Origin: a virus
IMG/VR virus record: IMGVR_UViG_3300046323_000419
Span: 1 to 64,000 of that record
Reading direction: 5' to 3' (one strand)
Length of the DNA: 64,000 bases
Of this stretch, positions 46,113 through 55,082 are shown piece by piece. Numbering within the stretch: position 1 is the first letter of the stretch; each line of letters starts with the position of its first letter. The notes under the pieces were generated by a model, which did not search any database, was not told where the DNA came from, and was given only the letters and a program-made list of their open reading frames with translations. A program made the translations under genes and the position numbers.

Positions 46113-46484
46113 ATGATAGATAGTGAAGATGCTAAAGATGTATTAGTTAAAGTTATTGATACAGAACCTAATAATAGAAGTTGGGTTTTGTCATTAATTC
46201 TAAATATAATTTTAGCAGCAGCCTGTTTTTTTTGTTATTCTAGAATGATAAATGCTGAAAATAGAGAAGTAAATTTATCTCAAAAATTAGATATTCAAAA
46301 ATCTTTAAATTTAGCAGATAGTAAAGATTGTTTAAAAGCAATTAGAGAAGCTGAAAAAAATAAAGATTTAGAATGGTCTATTAAAGTAGATAATTTACAA
46401 ACTATTTACAATAAAGAATTAAAAGAAAAAGCTGAAAAATTAGAAAGGCAGATTAAAGAAATTAATAAAAAAGTAGGTAGATGA
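46113..46484 (+). CDS. Membrane-anchored coiled-coil protein, holin or spanin-like
   Basis: 123 aa. A membrane segment at 24-43 (WVLSLILNIILAAACFFCYS) is followed by a long charged helix with coiled-coil character to the end. Start of the lysis cassette; the topology (short inside, one span, periplasmic coil) fits an inner-membrane spanin or regulator. Overlaps the next gene by 4 nt. Confidence 0.55.
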   Translation: MIDSEDAKDVLVKVIDTEPNNRSWVLSLILNIILAAACFFCYSRMINAENREVNLSQKLDIQKSLNLADSKDCLKAIREAEKNKDLEWSIKVDNLQTIYNKELKEKAEKLERQIKEINKKVGR

Positions 46485-46663
46485 AAATATATATATGTTT
46501 AATTTTAATGTTTGTAACTACAACAAGTTATAAGAAATCTGATAAAATTTCTTTTATACAAGAAAGATTTTTAATAGAAAAAAGTTTAAATCATACAGAA
46601 AAAGAAATTGAAAAAATTAATAAAATCTTAGATAATAAATATCACAAATTTAAAACTAAATAA
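46481..46663 (+). CDS. Small exported or membrane protein of the lysis cassette
   Basis: 60 aa. A short hydrophobic start (IYICLILMFVTTTS) precedes a charged helix. It resembles a signal peptide without a lipobox cysteine at the expected place, so it is not a clear outer-membrane spanin lipoprotein. Position between the coil protein and endolysin suggests a lysis role. Confidence 0.5.
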   Translation: MKIYICLILMFVTTTSYKKSDKISFIQERFLIEKSLNHTEKEIEKINKILDNKYHKFKTK

Positions 46664-46671
46664 ATATTATC

Positions 46672-47259
46672 ATGGATAAAGCTTTAGAATTAAGTGAAAA
46701 ATATAAAAGTTTACTAAATAAAAATAATATTAATACATTATTAAGATTATCTCATTTTTTTGCACAATTAACTCATGAAAGTGGTTTAAAACCAATTAGC
46801 GAAAATTTAAATTATTCTGAAAAAGGTTTATTAACTATTTTTAAAAAATATTTTAATAATATTACAGCTAAAAAATATGCTAGAAACTCTGAAGCTATAG
46901 CTAATAAAGTTTACGCTAATCGAGGAGGTAATGGTAATGAAAAATCAGGAGATGGTTGGAAATATCGTGGTAAAGGATTTATACAAATAACTCTTAAAGA
47001 TAATTATAAATCTTTATCTAAAGATACAGGTATTGATTATTTTAATAATCCTAATCTATTATTGACAGAAGCTGATAGTATGATTTCATCAATATGGTAT
47101 TGGAATAAAATTAATGGTAATAAATATGCAGATAATGATGATTTAGATACTATTAGTGATTTAATAAATATGGGTAAAAAGACAATTAAAATTGGAGATT
47201 CGAATGGCTATATAAATAGGCGTAATCATTTGAATAAATTAAAAAAATTATTTAAATAA
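46672..47259 (+). CDS. Endolysin, GH19 chitinase/lysozyme family
   Basis: 195 aa. The GH19 core is clear: AQLTHESGLKPISENLNYS with catalytic Glu36, the second acid a few residues on (Glu45 or Glu50), AIANKVYANRGGNGNE, and WKYRGKGFIQITLKDNY, the diagnostic substrate-cleft motif. GH19 endolysins hydrolyse the glycan strands of peptidoglycan. No signal peptide, so it needs the membrane proteins around it to reach the wall. Confidence 0.9.
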   Translation: MDKALELSEKYKSLLNKNNINTLLRLSHFFAQLTHESGLKPISENLNYSEKGLLTIFKKYFNNITAKKYARNSEAIANKVYANRGGNGNEKSGDGWKYRGKGFIQITLKDNYKSLSKDTGIDYFNNPNLLLTEADSMISSIWYWNKINGNKYADNDDLDTISDLINMGKKTIKIGDSNGYINRRNHLNKLKKLFK

Positions 47260-47265
47260 AAGATT

Positions 47266-47898
47266 ATGAATATAAATTTAAAAGAAATTATAATATGGAT
47301 ATTAATATTAATTTTATGTTTTTTTATAGGTAGATGGACATCTCCTGTAGAAACTAAAATTGTAAAGATAACTATACCATCAACATCAGGTAATTCATCC
47401 ATTATAAATAACCCTAAACCTATTATAACAATTAAAGATAGCCTAGTCTATAAAGATAGTTTAATTTATACTGATAATCCAATTAATAAACAAATCATAC
47501 AAGATTATCTTGAGTTAGAAAATAGATATACTGGATTAGAATTAAAAACACAGCAGTTATTAAAATTTGTAAATCTTTCACAAATTAGAAAATATCAAAT
47601 TCCTTTTGAGAATGATACTATTAAAATTATAGGAGATATAGAAGTTCAAGGTGAATTAAAATCTTTAAAATATAATTGGATAATTAAAGAAAAAACTTTT
47701 GATACTACTGTTGAAATTAAAAAACCAACAATGAATTTATTATTAGGGGGTAGTGTATCAAATAATATAGATTTAAATAAGTTTAATATTAATGCTAATA
47801 TAGGTATTCAACGTAAAAATGGTGACCTTATATTAGGCTCTTATGGAACATTTGATAAAACAATTCAAGTTGGATATTTAGTTAATTTAAAACTATAA
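47266..47898 (+). CDS. Membrane-anchored protein of the lysis cassette
   Basis: 210 aa. N-terminal span at 7-22 (EIIIWILILILCFFIG), a Ser/Pro linker, a helical segment, then beta-strand-rich C-terminus (NLLLGGSVSNNIDLNKFNIN, ILGSYGTFDKTIQVGYLVNL) that resembles an outer-membrane-facing domain. It may bridge the membranes like a unimolecular spanin; unproved. Confidence 0.5.
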   Translation: MNINLKEIIIWILILILCFFIGRWTSPVETKIVKITIPSTSGNSSIINNPKPIITIKDSLVYKDSLIYTDNPINKQIIQDYLELENRYTGLELKTQQLLKFVNLSQIRKYQIPFENDTIKIIGDIEVQGELKSLKYNWIIKEKTFDTTVEIKKPTMNLLLGGSVSNNIDLNKFNINANIGIQRKNGDLILGSYGTFDKTIQVGYLVNLKL

Positions 47899-47930
47899 TA
47901 AAAATAATTATAAAATAATTGCAATTTTAT

Positions 47931-47961
47931 TAGGTTTTTACAAAAAAATATATTATCTTTG
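47931..47961 (+). promoter_or_regulatory. Rightward promoter of the phosphoesterase gene
   Basis: TAGG (47931-47934), 19-nt spacer, TATCTTTG (47954-47961), 25 nt before the ATG at 47986. Same -33 and spacing as the promoters at 22735 and 55016. Confidence 0.72.
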
Positions 47962-47985
47962 TAATTATTAATCAACATATTATAT

Positions 47986-48930
47986 ATGAAGCTGGAAGAA
48001 ATAAAAGAATTTTTAAGAAATAAACAAGGATATATTAAATTTGGTGCTTATAAATTATCAACAATATTAGATGTTGATGAAGATTTATGTTATCAAGCAT
48101 TAGGTGAAATTCGTAAAGAATTTAAAAATAAATACGAATATAAAAAACCTTTATTTGAAGATTATAAAAATAGAACTATCGATAATAAACCTAAAACAAC
48201 TGAAGACGTTTTTAAAAATGCTTTTAAATATACAACATTATCTAAAACTCCTCATGAAAGTTTTATTAAAAAATCTAAAACTGGTAAAAATGTTTTAGTT
48301 ATTGGTGATTTACACGAACCTTTTTGTTTAGATGGTTATTTAGAACATTGTATCAAAACCTACAGTAAATATAAATGTAATGAGGTAGTGTTTATAGGCG
48401 ATATAATAGATAATCATGCTAGTTCGTATCACGAAACTGATCCAGATGGATATAGTGCCGGAAAAGAACTTAAATTAGCGATACAACGAATAAAACAATG
48501 GTATAGTGCTTTTCCAAAAGCAACTATAATCATAGGTAATCACGATAGACTTATAATGCGTAAAGCACAAACAGCAGGTTTATCGAGAATGTGGATTAAA
48601 GACTATGCTGAAGTACTGGGTACACCAGGTTGGAATTTTACAGATTCAATTGAAATAGATGACGTATTATATATTCATGGAGAAGGTGGTACTGCTAGAG
48701 CAAGGGTGCGTAGAGACTTACAATCTATTGTACAAGGTCATTTACATAGTCAAGCATATATTGATTGGTGTGTAGGTGCTAAATTTAAACTATTTGGAAT
48801 GCAAGTAGGATGTGGAATTAATCATGAATCTTATGCAATGGCATATGGTAAAGAAGGTCCTAAACCTGCTATAGCATGTGGGGTAATTCTTCAAGGTGAA
48901 GTACCGATAAATATAATGATGAATTTATAA
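47986..48930 (+). CDS. Metallophosphoesterase with N-terminal winged-helix-like domain
   Basis: 314 aa. Calcineurin-type motifs in order: GDLHEPF (D108, H110), GDIIDNH (D139, D142), GNHDR (184-188), YIHGEGG (His231) and GHLHS (251-255). All metal ligands are present. Residues 1-50 (YIKFGAYKLSTILDVDEDL) look like a small helix-turn-helix. Its own promoter and terminator frame a one-gene unit within the tail block. The substrate could be DNA ends, a nucleotide or a phosphoprotein. Confidence 0.83.
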   Translation: MKLEEIKEFLRNKQGYIKFGAYKLSTILDVDEDLCYQALGEIRKEFKNKYEYKKPLFEDYKNRTIDNKPKTTEDVFKNAFKYTTLSKTPHESFIKKSKTGKNVLVIGDLHEPFCLDGYLEHCIKTYSKYKCNEVVFIGDIIDNHASSYHETDPDGYSAGKELKLAIQRIKQWYSAFPKATIIIGNHDRLIMRKAQTAGLSRMWIKDYAEVLGTPGWNFTDSIEIDDVLYIHGEGGTARARVRRDLQSIVQGHLHSQAYIDWCVGAKFKLFGMQVGCGINHESYAMAYGKEGPKPAIACGVILQGEVPINIMMNL

Positions 48931-48943
48931 ATAACAAAATATG

Positions 48944-48974
48944 ACCCCAGCCATAACGGTCTGGGGTTTTTTAT
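48944..48974 (+). terminator. Intrinsic terminator after the phosphoesterase
   Basis: ACCCCAG (48944-48950) pairs with CTGGGGT (48961-48967), followed by TTTTTATT. It lies between the phosphoesterase stop and the next ATG (48986), which rules out an upstream in-frame ATG at 48941. Confidence 0.85.
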
Positions 48975-48985
48975 TAAATAAACAT

Positions 48986-49666
48986 ATGAAAATAAATAAA
49001 ATAATTTACGATATTCGTACTGCAATAAGAGATACTGTGGATGATCAACGTTTTTCCGACAGGTATTTAATTCATCTATACAATTTAAAACGTAGTAAAT
49101 ACTTACGTAATGATGCTAATAATTTACAAAAATTAATAGATAATTCAATATTACAGAAATTCTGTATGGATATGGAAGAAGTATCCGTTAATGAATGTGG
49201 TTTAGACTACGATTGCGACACGATAATGCGTTCAAAGACCATTATACCAATTCCATTAGAATTACATCTTAAATCAGCTATAACAGAGGTTAAACCAACT
49301 GTTAAAATAAGTAAACCATTTAACTTTGTTAATAAAGAACGAGCTATTTGGAGTCAGTATTCACCTTTTGCAGAATCAATCTATGCTTTTTTAGATACAG
49401 ATAAGTATTTGTATTTAATTAGTAAATCTGAAACAGTTAAATTAATTGACTGTATTACAGTAACAGGTATATTTGAAGATCCTTTAGAATTACAAAATTA
49501 TAAAAATTGTTGTGGTTGTGAAGAACCTAAATCTTGTTTTGATATAGATGACACTGAATACCCATTACAATCACATCATATTGATTCAATAAGAGGTGAA
49601 ATCATACAAACTCTTGTAGGCTCTTTAAAATTACCTCAAGATGAAATAAATAATGCTAATGATTAA
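48986..49666 (+). CDS. Tail or connector protein, conserved crAss-like position
   Basis: 226 aa from MKINKIIYDI at 48986; the longer frame from 48941 would translate the terminator. N-terminal helix (IRTAIRDTVDDQRFSDRYL), beta-rich middle, CCGCEEPKSC with four Cys at about 185-195, and a final helix (IRGEIIQTLVGSLKLPQ). Position before the ring protein suggests a head-tail ring component. Confidence 0.5.
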   Translation: MKINKIIYDIRTAIRDTVDDQRFSDRYLIHLYNLKRSKYLRNDANNLQKLIDNSILQKFCMDMEEVSVNECGLDYDCDTIMRSKTIIPIPLELHLKSAITEVKPTVKISKPFNFVNKERAIWSQYSPFAESIYAFLDTDKYLYLISKSETVKLIDCITVTGIFEDPLELQNYKNCCGCEEPKSCFDIDDTEYPLQSHHIDSIRGEIIQTLVGSLKLPQDEINNAND

Positions 49667-50171
49667 TCTCAGAGGAGAAGGTCGTATTAATACGGATTTT
49701 GGTATTAAAGATTATTACGATTATTATAAATCTAAATCTAAAGAACCTAAATCTAAAACTTTATTTGATAAAGTAGTTTATGATTTTAATAAAAGAATTG
49801 TAGAAAGTATTATTAATGAGGGTTTAGAATTTACACCTGTTAAAACTAAATTTACATTTTGTATTAGAAAGAATAAACGAGGTATTAAATTAGTTGATAA
49901 TAAAGTTGTGAACACTCATCCTATTGATTGGAAAACTACAACTCAATTATGGGAAAATGATGAAGAAGCTAAAGATAAAAAGTTAATTATTAGATTTTTA
50001 AATAATCATACATCTAAGTATGTATTTAGAATTTTAATGTTAAAGGGTAAAGGTAGTTATTTAAATAAAAGATTTTTTAGATATAAACCGCCACGTTCTT
50101 TTCAAAGAACTTTAGCTAAAAGGATACTAAATCCAAATTTAGAAAATTATGAAGCATATAGACAATATTAA
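49653..50171 (+). CDS. Hypothetical virion-region protein
   Basis: 172 aa. Basic, with FTFCIRKNKRGIKLVDNK and a C-terminal KRFFRYKPPRSFQRTLAKRI stretch. The first ATG (49653) and a second at 49659 both overlap the previous stop; the second makes an ATGATTAA junction. Unknown role; a conserved neighbour of the ring gene in crAss-like genomes. Confidence 0.5.
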   Translation: MLMINLRGEGRINTDFGIKDYYDYYKSKSKEPKSKTLFDKVVYDFNKRIVESIINEGLEFTPVKTKFTFCIRKNKRGIKLVDNKVVNTHPIDWKTTTQLWENDEEAKDKKLIIRFLNNHTSKYVFRILMLKGKGSYLNKRFFRYKPPRSFQRTLAKRILNPNLENYEAYRQY

Positions 50172-50183
50172 ATATATAAAATT

Positions 50184-50894
50184 ATGATGACAGGACGTAC
50201 TGTAAGTATTGGAAATATACTATGGAAAGTATTAAAACAACCAATTGTACAAGATTTAAAATATGAAGATGCTGCAGAATATGCAATTGAATATTTAAGA
50301 TTAATAGGCGCTTCTTTAGTTTTTGAAGATAAAGTTGAACGTATTAAACTTAATAATTATAAAGGATTATTACCTGTAAATTTAATCAATATTAAAGGAG
50401 TTGCTTATTCAGATTCTGAATGTGAAGGTGGTGTTGCTATGAGATACGCTAGTAACATTTATCATACAGATATTCAAAATAATAGAGATTGTGATGTTTT
50501 TCAAGAACACACATATATAACTCAAAATAATGTTATAACAACCTCAATGAAAGATGGTTGGGTTAATATTTCATACAGTGCATTGGCTACAGATGAATTT
50601 GGTTACCCTTTAATACCTGATAATGAATCGTTTAAAGTTGCTTTAGAATATTATATTATTCATAGAACTTTGGAAGGATTATGGTCAATGGGTAAAATTA
50701 CAGATAAAGTGTTTCAATATTATGAACAAAAGCGCCATTATTATTCAGCACAAGCTACTAATTCAATGATTATTAAAAATATGGATCAAATGGAAACTAT
50801 GATGAATTCAATTAATCGAATGATTTTAGATGTCAATCCACAAGAAACATTTTATAAAAATTTTGGAATAAAAGAAGTAATTAAACAAAAATAA
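50184..50894 (+). CDS. Head-tail ring protein (P22 gp4-like)
   Basis: 236 aa. A helical N-terminus (VLKQPIVQDLKYEDAAEYAI), a beta insertion, and a C-terminal helical pair (VALEYYIIHRTLEGLWSMG, YYEQKRHYYSAQATNSMI) match the helical adaptor fold that docks onto portals in podophages. It is directly before the giant muzzle protein, as expected. It would form a dodecameric ring under the portal. Confidence 0.65.
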   Translation: MMTGRTVSIGNILWKVLKQPIVQDLKYEDAAEYAIEYLRLIGASLVFEDKVERIKLNNYKGLLPVNLINIKGVAYSDSECEGGVAMRYASNIYHTDIQNNRDCDVFQEHTYITQNNVITTSMKDGWVNISYSALATDEFGYPLIPDNESFKVALEYYIIHRTLEGLWSMGKITDKVFQYYEQKRHYYSAQATNSMIIKNMDQMETMMNSINRMILDVNPQETFYKNFGIKEVIKQK

Positions 50895-50896
50895 TT

Positions 50897-53800
50897 ATGA
50901 CAAATAAATTTATTACACATAGTTATGTAGGAATGCAAAAAGATATTTCAAATAGTAAATATCAACCAAATTTTTATTATGATGCAAAAAATATAAAGAT
51001 TAATGCTACAACCGATCAAAGTACTTCATCAATTACAAATGAAAAAGGTAATAGTTTACTATTTTCAATACCGATTCCTATAATTAATTATGAGACTAAT
51101 GTAATTAATTACGCTAGTAAAACATTATCTTATACAACTTCTGAAATTATAGGAGATAATCAAAGTTCAATTCAGTATATAATTGGTAACACTACTTATA
51201 GAGAGGGTGCTATATTATTTACAACTGATAATTTAGGGTGTGATTGTGTATGGAAATTTAGATTTTCAGATAATGATTTAGAGTTATTGTATTTAAGAAA
51301 CATGGGCTTTAGTACATCTAGACCCATTCAAGCTATTAATAATTTTGAAAATATAAATATTGATAAAGTATATTGGGTAGACGGTTTAAATCAATTAAGA
51401 TTTATAAATATAGAACATTCAATAATTAATGAAGATTTAGAAGAATTAATTGATATACCATTAAGTGTTATAAATATGGTTGGTAAATCTACATTAACAC
51501 AGCCTGTTATAACTAATATATCTGTTGGAGGAATCCACACTTCTGGTAGAATTCAATACGCATATAATTTATATAGATTAAATTCTTCTCAAACTAAAAT
51601 AAGTCCTTTTAGTGAACTAATATCTTTAGACAAAGGTGCGTTAGGTGGAGGTGAAATAAATGAATCAGTTAGTTCAGCACCTATTATAACTATTACTAAT
51701 ATTGATACATCATATACTAATATTAGAATATATGCTATTAAATATACGTCTTATAATGAAATACCAAGTATATCATTAATTGATGATAGGGCTATACCAT
51801 CAACTGGTATTATTGAAATATTTGATGATGGTAATATAATTAGTACATTATCTTTAGAAGAGTTTATATTTTTAGGTTCGGATATAATAATACCAAAACA
51901 TATTAACACAAAGTTTAATAGATTATTTTTAGCAAATTATAATGAAATAAATTTTAATGTAGATATCGATACTAAAGCATATTCTTTTGCCCCAAGTGGT
52001 GAATCTATTATATACAAAGATTTATTCTTAGATGGGAATGTTCCAAATGGAACACCTTTCATAATAGTAAATGATATTGATTATGATAACCCAGAACTTA
52101 TTAAACATGATAGTGTAAACTTAAATTATAATGTTTATAAATACCAAAAAGACGGAATTACATTAGGTGGAGAAGGTAAATATTTGAAATATAAATTAAC
52201 TCAAGATACAGTTTATAATAAAAATAATCAATATTTTAAAGATGATGAAATATATAGAATAGGTATTGAGTTTTTTAATAATTATGGTCAATTTTCACAA
52301 CCTAAATGGATTGCTGATTTTAGAGCACCAAGTGGTAATTTAACTGGTAATTATAATACTTTAGAAGTTACTTTAAAACCAGAATTATTTAGTTGGTTAT
52401 CTACAAATGTATTTGAATCAGATTATCAAAAACCTATTGGTTATAAAATTATGATAGCTGAACGTACAATTAACGATAGAACCATTATAGCCAATGGATT
52501 AGTTAGTCCAATGATGGTTAATGATAAATCAAATGAAGATATACCTATTGATTATTCTAGTGTAAGTGATGTAAATTATGTTAGAGATAAAGCTAAAACA
52601 TTACCTAAATTACCAAATTTTACAACTAGAAATTGTAATACATTTAGCAATTATGGATTAGTTCAACCATTATATAAAGCTAAACATTTAAAAGATATGA
52701 ATACTCTTCGTAATTCACCTGATACTGAAATACAAAGAGCAGATGTTGGTTCAGATACTTCTGGTAGATTATATCAATTTAATTCAATGTTACAACTATA
52801 TTCACCAGAAGTAATGTTTGGGAATACAGTTTCAGTTTCTGATAGTACTAAATTAAGGGTTAAAGGTTCATTGAAAAATAATATAAATAATTCATGGAGT
52901 AGGAAATACGAAGCTTCTCAATCTATTATTTTAGATGAAGTTAAAGCATTAGGTGGATTAACTCAAGCTTATTCAACATCATTTGATCCAATTCTTGGGG
53001 AAGCTGCTGCACCATTAAATATGGGGTTGATATCTCATCCAGCGGATTCTAATCCAGATAGAGTTACTCATACAATGTTTCATAGAGGTTATGGTAATTT
53101 AGAACCTGAACTTGGAATTAATGATTTGTTTACACCTTCAATTTCTGAAACAATTTTGGATATTTATGGAAAACCAGAAGTGACTGAAAAAGGTCAATCT
53201 GGTACAAATTATAATAATGATCCAAATTACAGATATGTAAATTCACTACAAGGTGTATTAACAGACGCTAATACTTATTTTGATAATGATGGTAAATTTC
53301 AAAGAAGAATTGTATCTATAAATAGTTATGGTAATAGATGTATTACAATTGTACCAGGATTAAATAATCCATCAATAAATCATTGGGATAGACCTAAATT
53401 AGAATCTATATTTTTAAGTACAGGTTTAAGTGGTGACAACAATGGTATAATAGTTGAACTTATAAAAAATGATAATGAAATTTATTTAGGTAATATATAT
53501 GGAGGTAATAGTTATGAAGATAAATTAAGAACTAATTATATTGAAATTGGAACATTTAAAGAATTAAATTCATTAGATACAACTATAAATATATCATCAC
53601 CTGGTGACACATACGTTAATACTTTTACTTTTGCTAGAATTGTTAGAACAGATGTTGATATTATGGCGGAAGGAACATATGTATTAGAAGAGATTGTTCA
53701 ATTTATAACTGAAACAACTATAGATTTAAAAAATAGAAATGATTTAAGTTTGCAACCTTGGGATGCTAGATTTCAACCTTATGATTCAGAGTATCACAAA

Positions 53801-54934
53801 TATAATAAAGTTTATTCCCAATTACCAAATTTAGCACAAAGAAGAAGTGTTGATTATAATACAAAACGTTTTAATAATTTTGATACAAATGTAATTGCTA
53901 CTAAAGTCAAATCTGCTGGTGAAATTATTGATAATTGGACTGATATTCAAACTAATGAAGTAATTACTTTAGATGGTAAACATGGATCAATTAATTCATT
54001 AACTAGTTTTAATGATGAATTATATACCATTCAAGATAAAGCTTTAGCATTTCTTTCTATTAACCCTAGAGTTCAAGTTCAGGGTCAAGATGGTTTAGCT
54101 ATTCAATTGGGTAGTGGTAGTGTATTAGATAGATATAAATATATATCTACTGATTCTGGAACATTAAATAAATGGAGTGTGATAACTAGTCCTCAAAGTA
54201 TGTATTATTATGATACTTTAAATAGTTCAATAATGTCATTTAAAGGTGGTTTAGAGAACTTAACTGACTTCAAAGGTCTACATACATTCTTTACAAATAA
54301 TATATCATCAGAGGTTCTTAAAATTGATAATCCAATATTAAAAACAGGTGTATCTTCAGGGTATGATTATAGCAATCATGATTTATTTATGACATTTAAT
54401 CAAACTGGTAAACCTTCTTTTACATTATCATATAATGAAACTAGAAATCAATTTATATCATATCATGATTATTTACCAAGTAATTATATCAGTAAAGGTG
54501 ATTATACATTTACAACTAATCCTTTAAACACATCTATTTACAGACAAGGTATAGGAAATTATAATAATTTTTATGGAGTAAACTATTCATCATATGTCGT
54601 ATTAAATGTAAATCCTGAAGTTAATATGGATACAGTATTTGACAACATAATGTATAAATCAGAAGTTTATCTCAATGATGTGGATCAACCTAATAAAACC
54701 TTAACTAAAGTTAGGCTTTATAGTGAATATCAAGATTCTGGTTTAATACCGTTAACATTAAGCAGAACAGGTAATCTTAGAAGAAAGTTTAGAGATTGGA
54801 ATGCTATTTTACCTAGAAATCAAGGTTCTAGAGAAAGAATTAGAAACCCTTGGGTTAAATTAGTATTACAATTTGATAATACTTCTAATTATAAATTAAT
54901 ATTACATGATGTGATAATTTCATATTCTGTATAA
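50897..54934 (+). CDS. Tail muzzle/stabilisation protein (crAss-like, P22 gp10/T7 gp12 type)
   Basis: 1345 aa, almost wholly beta-type. The start HSYVGMQKDISNSKYQPNFY is characteristic of the crAss-like family in my recollection. It holds long series of strands with Asn/Ser turns, typical of beta-propeller and tube proteins, and ends in WNAILPRNQGSRERIRNP. It closes the tail end and holds cargo until infection. Followed by a terminator. Confidence 0.72.
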   Translation: MTNKFITHSYVGMQKDISNSKYQPNFYYDAKNIKINATTDQSTSSITNEKGNSLLFSIPIPIINYETNVINYASKTLSYTTSEIIGDNQSSIQYIIGNTTYREGAILFTTDNLGCDCVWKFRFSDNDLELLYLRNMGFSTSRPIQAINNFENINIDKVYWVDGLNQLRFINIEHSIINEDLEELIDIPLSVINMVGKSTLTQPVITNISVGGIHTSGRIQYAYNLYRLNSSQTKISPFSELISLDKGALGGGEINESVSSAPIITITNIDTSYTNIRIYAIKYTSYNEIPSISLIDDRAIPSTGIIEIFDDGNIISTLSLEEFIFLGSDIIIPKHINTKFNRLFLANYNEINFNVDIDTKAYSFAPSGESIIYKDLFLDGNVPNGTPFIIVNDIDYDNPELIKHDSVNLNYNVYKYQKDGITLGGEGKYLKYKLTQDTVYNKNNQYFKDDEIYRIGIEFFNNYGQFSQPKWIADFRAPSGNLTGNYNTLEVTLKPELFSWLSTNVFESDYQKPIGYKIMIAERTINDRTIIANGLVSPMMVNDKSNEDIPIDYSSVSDVNYVRDKAKTLPKLPNFTTRNCNTFSNYGLVQPLYKAKHLKDMNTLRNSPDTEIQRADVGSDTSGRLYQFNSMLQLYSPEVMFGNTVSVSDSTKLRVKGSLKNNINNSWSRKYEASQSIILDEVKALGGLTQAYSTSFDPILGEAAAPLNMGLISHPADSNPDRVTHTMFHRGYGNLEPELGINDLFTPSISETILDIYGKPEVTEKGQSGTNYNNDPNYRYVNSLQGVLTDANTYFDNDGKFQRRIVSINSYGNRCITIVPGLNNPSINHWDRPKLESIFLSTGLSGDNNGIIVELIKNDNEIYLGNIYGGNSYEDKLRTNYIEIGTFKELNSLDTTINISSPGDTYVNTFTFARIVRTDVDIMAEGTYVLEEIVQFITETTIDLKNRNDLSLQPWDARFQPYDSEYHKYNKVYSQLPNLAQRRSVDYNTKRFNNFDTNVIATKVKSAGEIIDNWTDIQTNEVITLDGKHGSINSLTSFNDELYTIQDKALAFLSINPRVQVQGQDGLAIQLGSGSVLDRYKYISTDSGTLNKWSVITSPQSMYYYDTLNSSIMSFKGGLENLTDFKGLHTFFTNNISSEVLKIDNPILKTGVSSGYDYSNHDLFMTFNQTGKPSFTLSYNETRNQFISYHDYLPSNYISKGDYTFTTNPLNTSIYRQGIGNYNNFYGVNYSSYVVLNVNPEVNMDTVFDNIMYKSEVYLNDVDQPNKTLTKVRLYSEYQDSGLIPLTLSRTGNLRRKFRDWNAILPRNQGSRERIRNPWVKLVLQFDNTSNYKLILHDVIISYSV

Positions 54935-54944
54935 AAATAACACT

Positions 54945-54990
54945 AAAGGTATAGGTAATATTTTAAAGAATATAATCTATACCTTTTTTT
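54945..54990 (+). terminator. Intrinsic terminator after the muzzle gene
   Basis: AAAGGTATAG (54945-54954) pairs with CTATACCTTT (54977-54986) across a 22-nt AT-rich loop, followed by TTTTG. Confidence 0.75.
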
Positions 54991-55015
54991 GATTATAAAA
55001 TATACAATAATTTAC

Positions 55016-55046
55016 TAGGAATAATTAATTTGAAATCGTATCTTTG
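55016..55046 (+). promoter_or_regulatory. Rightward promoter of the cargo genes
   Basis: TAGG (55016-55019), 19-nt spacer, TATCTTTG (55039-55046), 36 nt before the ATG at 55083. Confidence 0.75.
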
Positions 55047-55082
55047 TAATCCAACAAAGATAATCGTAAAATATACATAAAT

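Noticed and set aside
48941-48985. Longer start for the gene at 48986 (adds 15 residues)
   Set aside because: These bases form the terminator hairpin of the phosphoesterase gene and its T run; translation would read through it. The ATG at 48986 is better placed.
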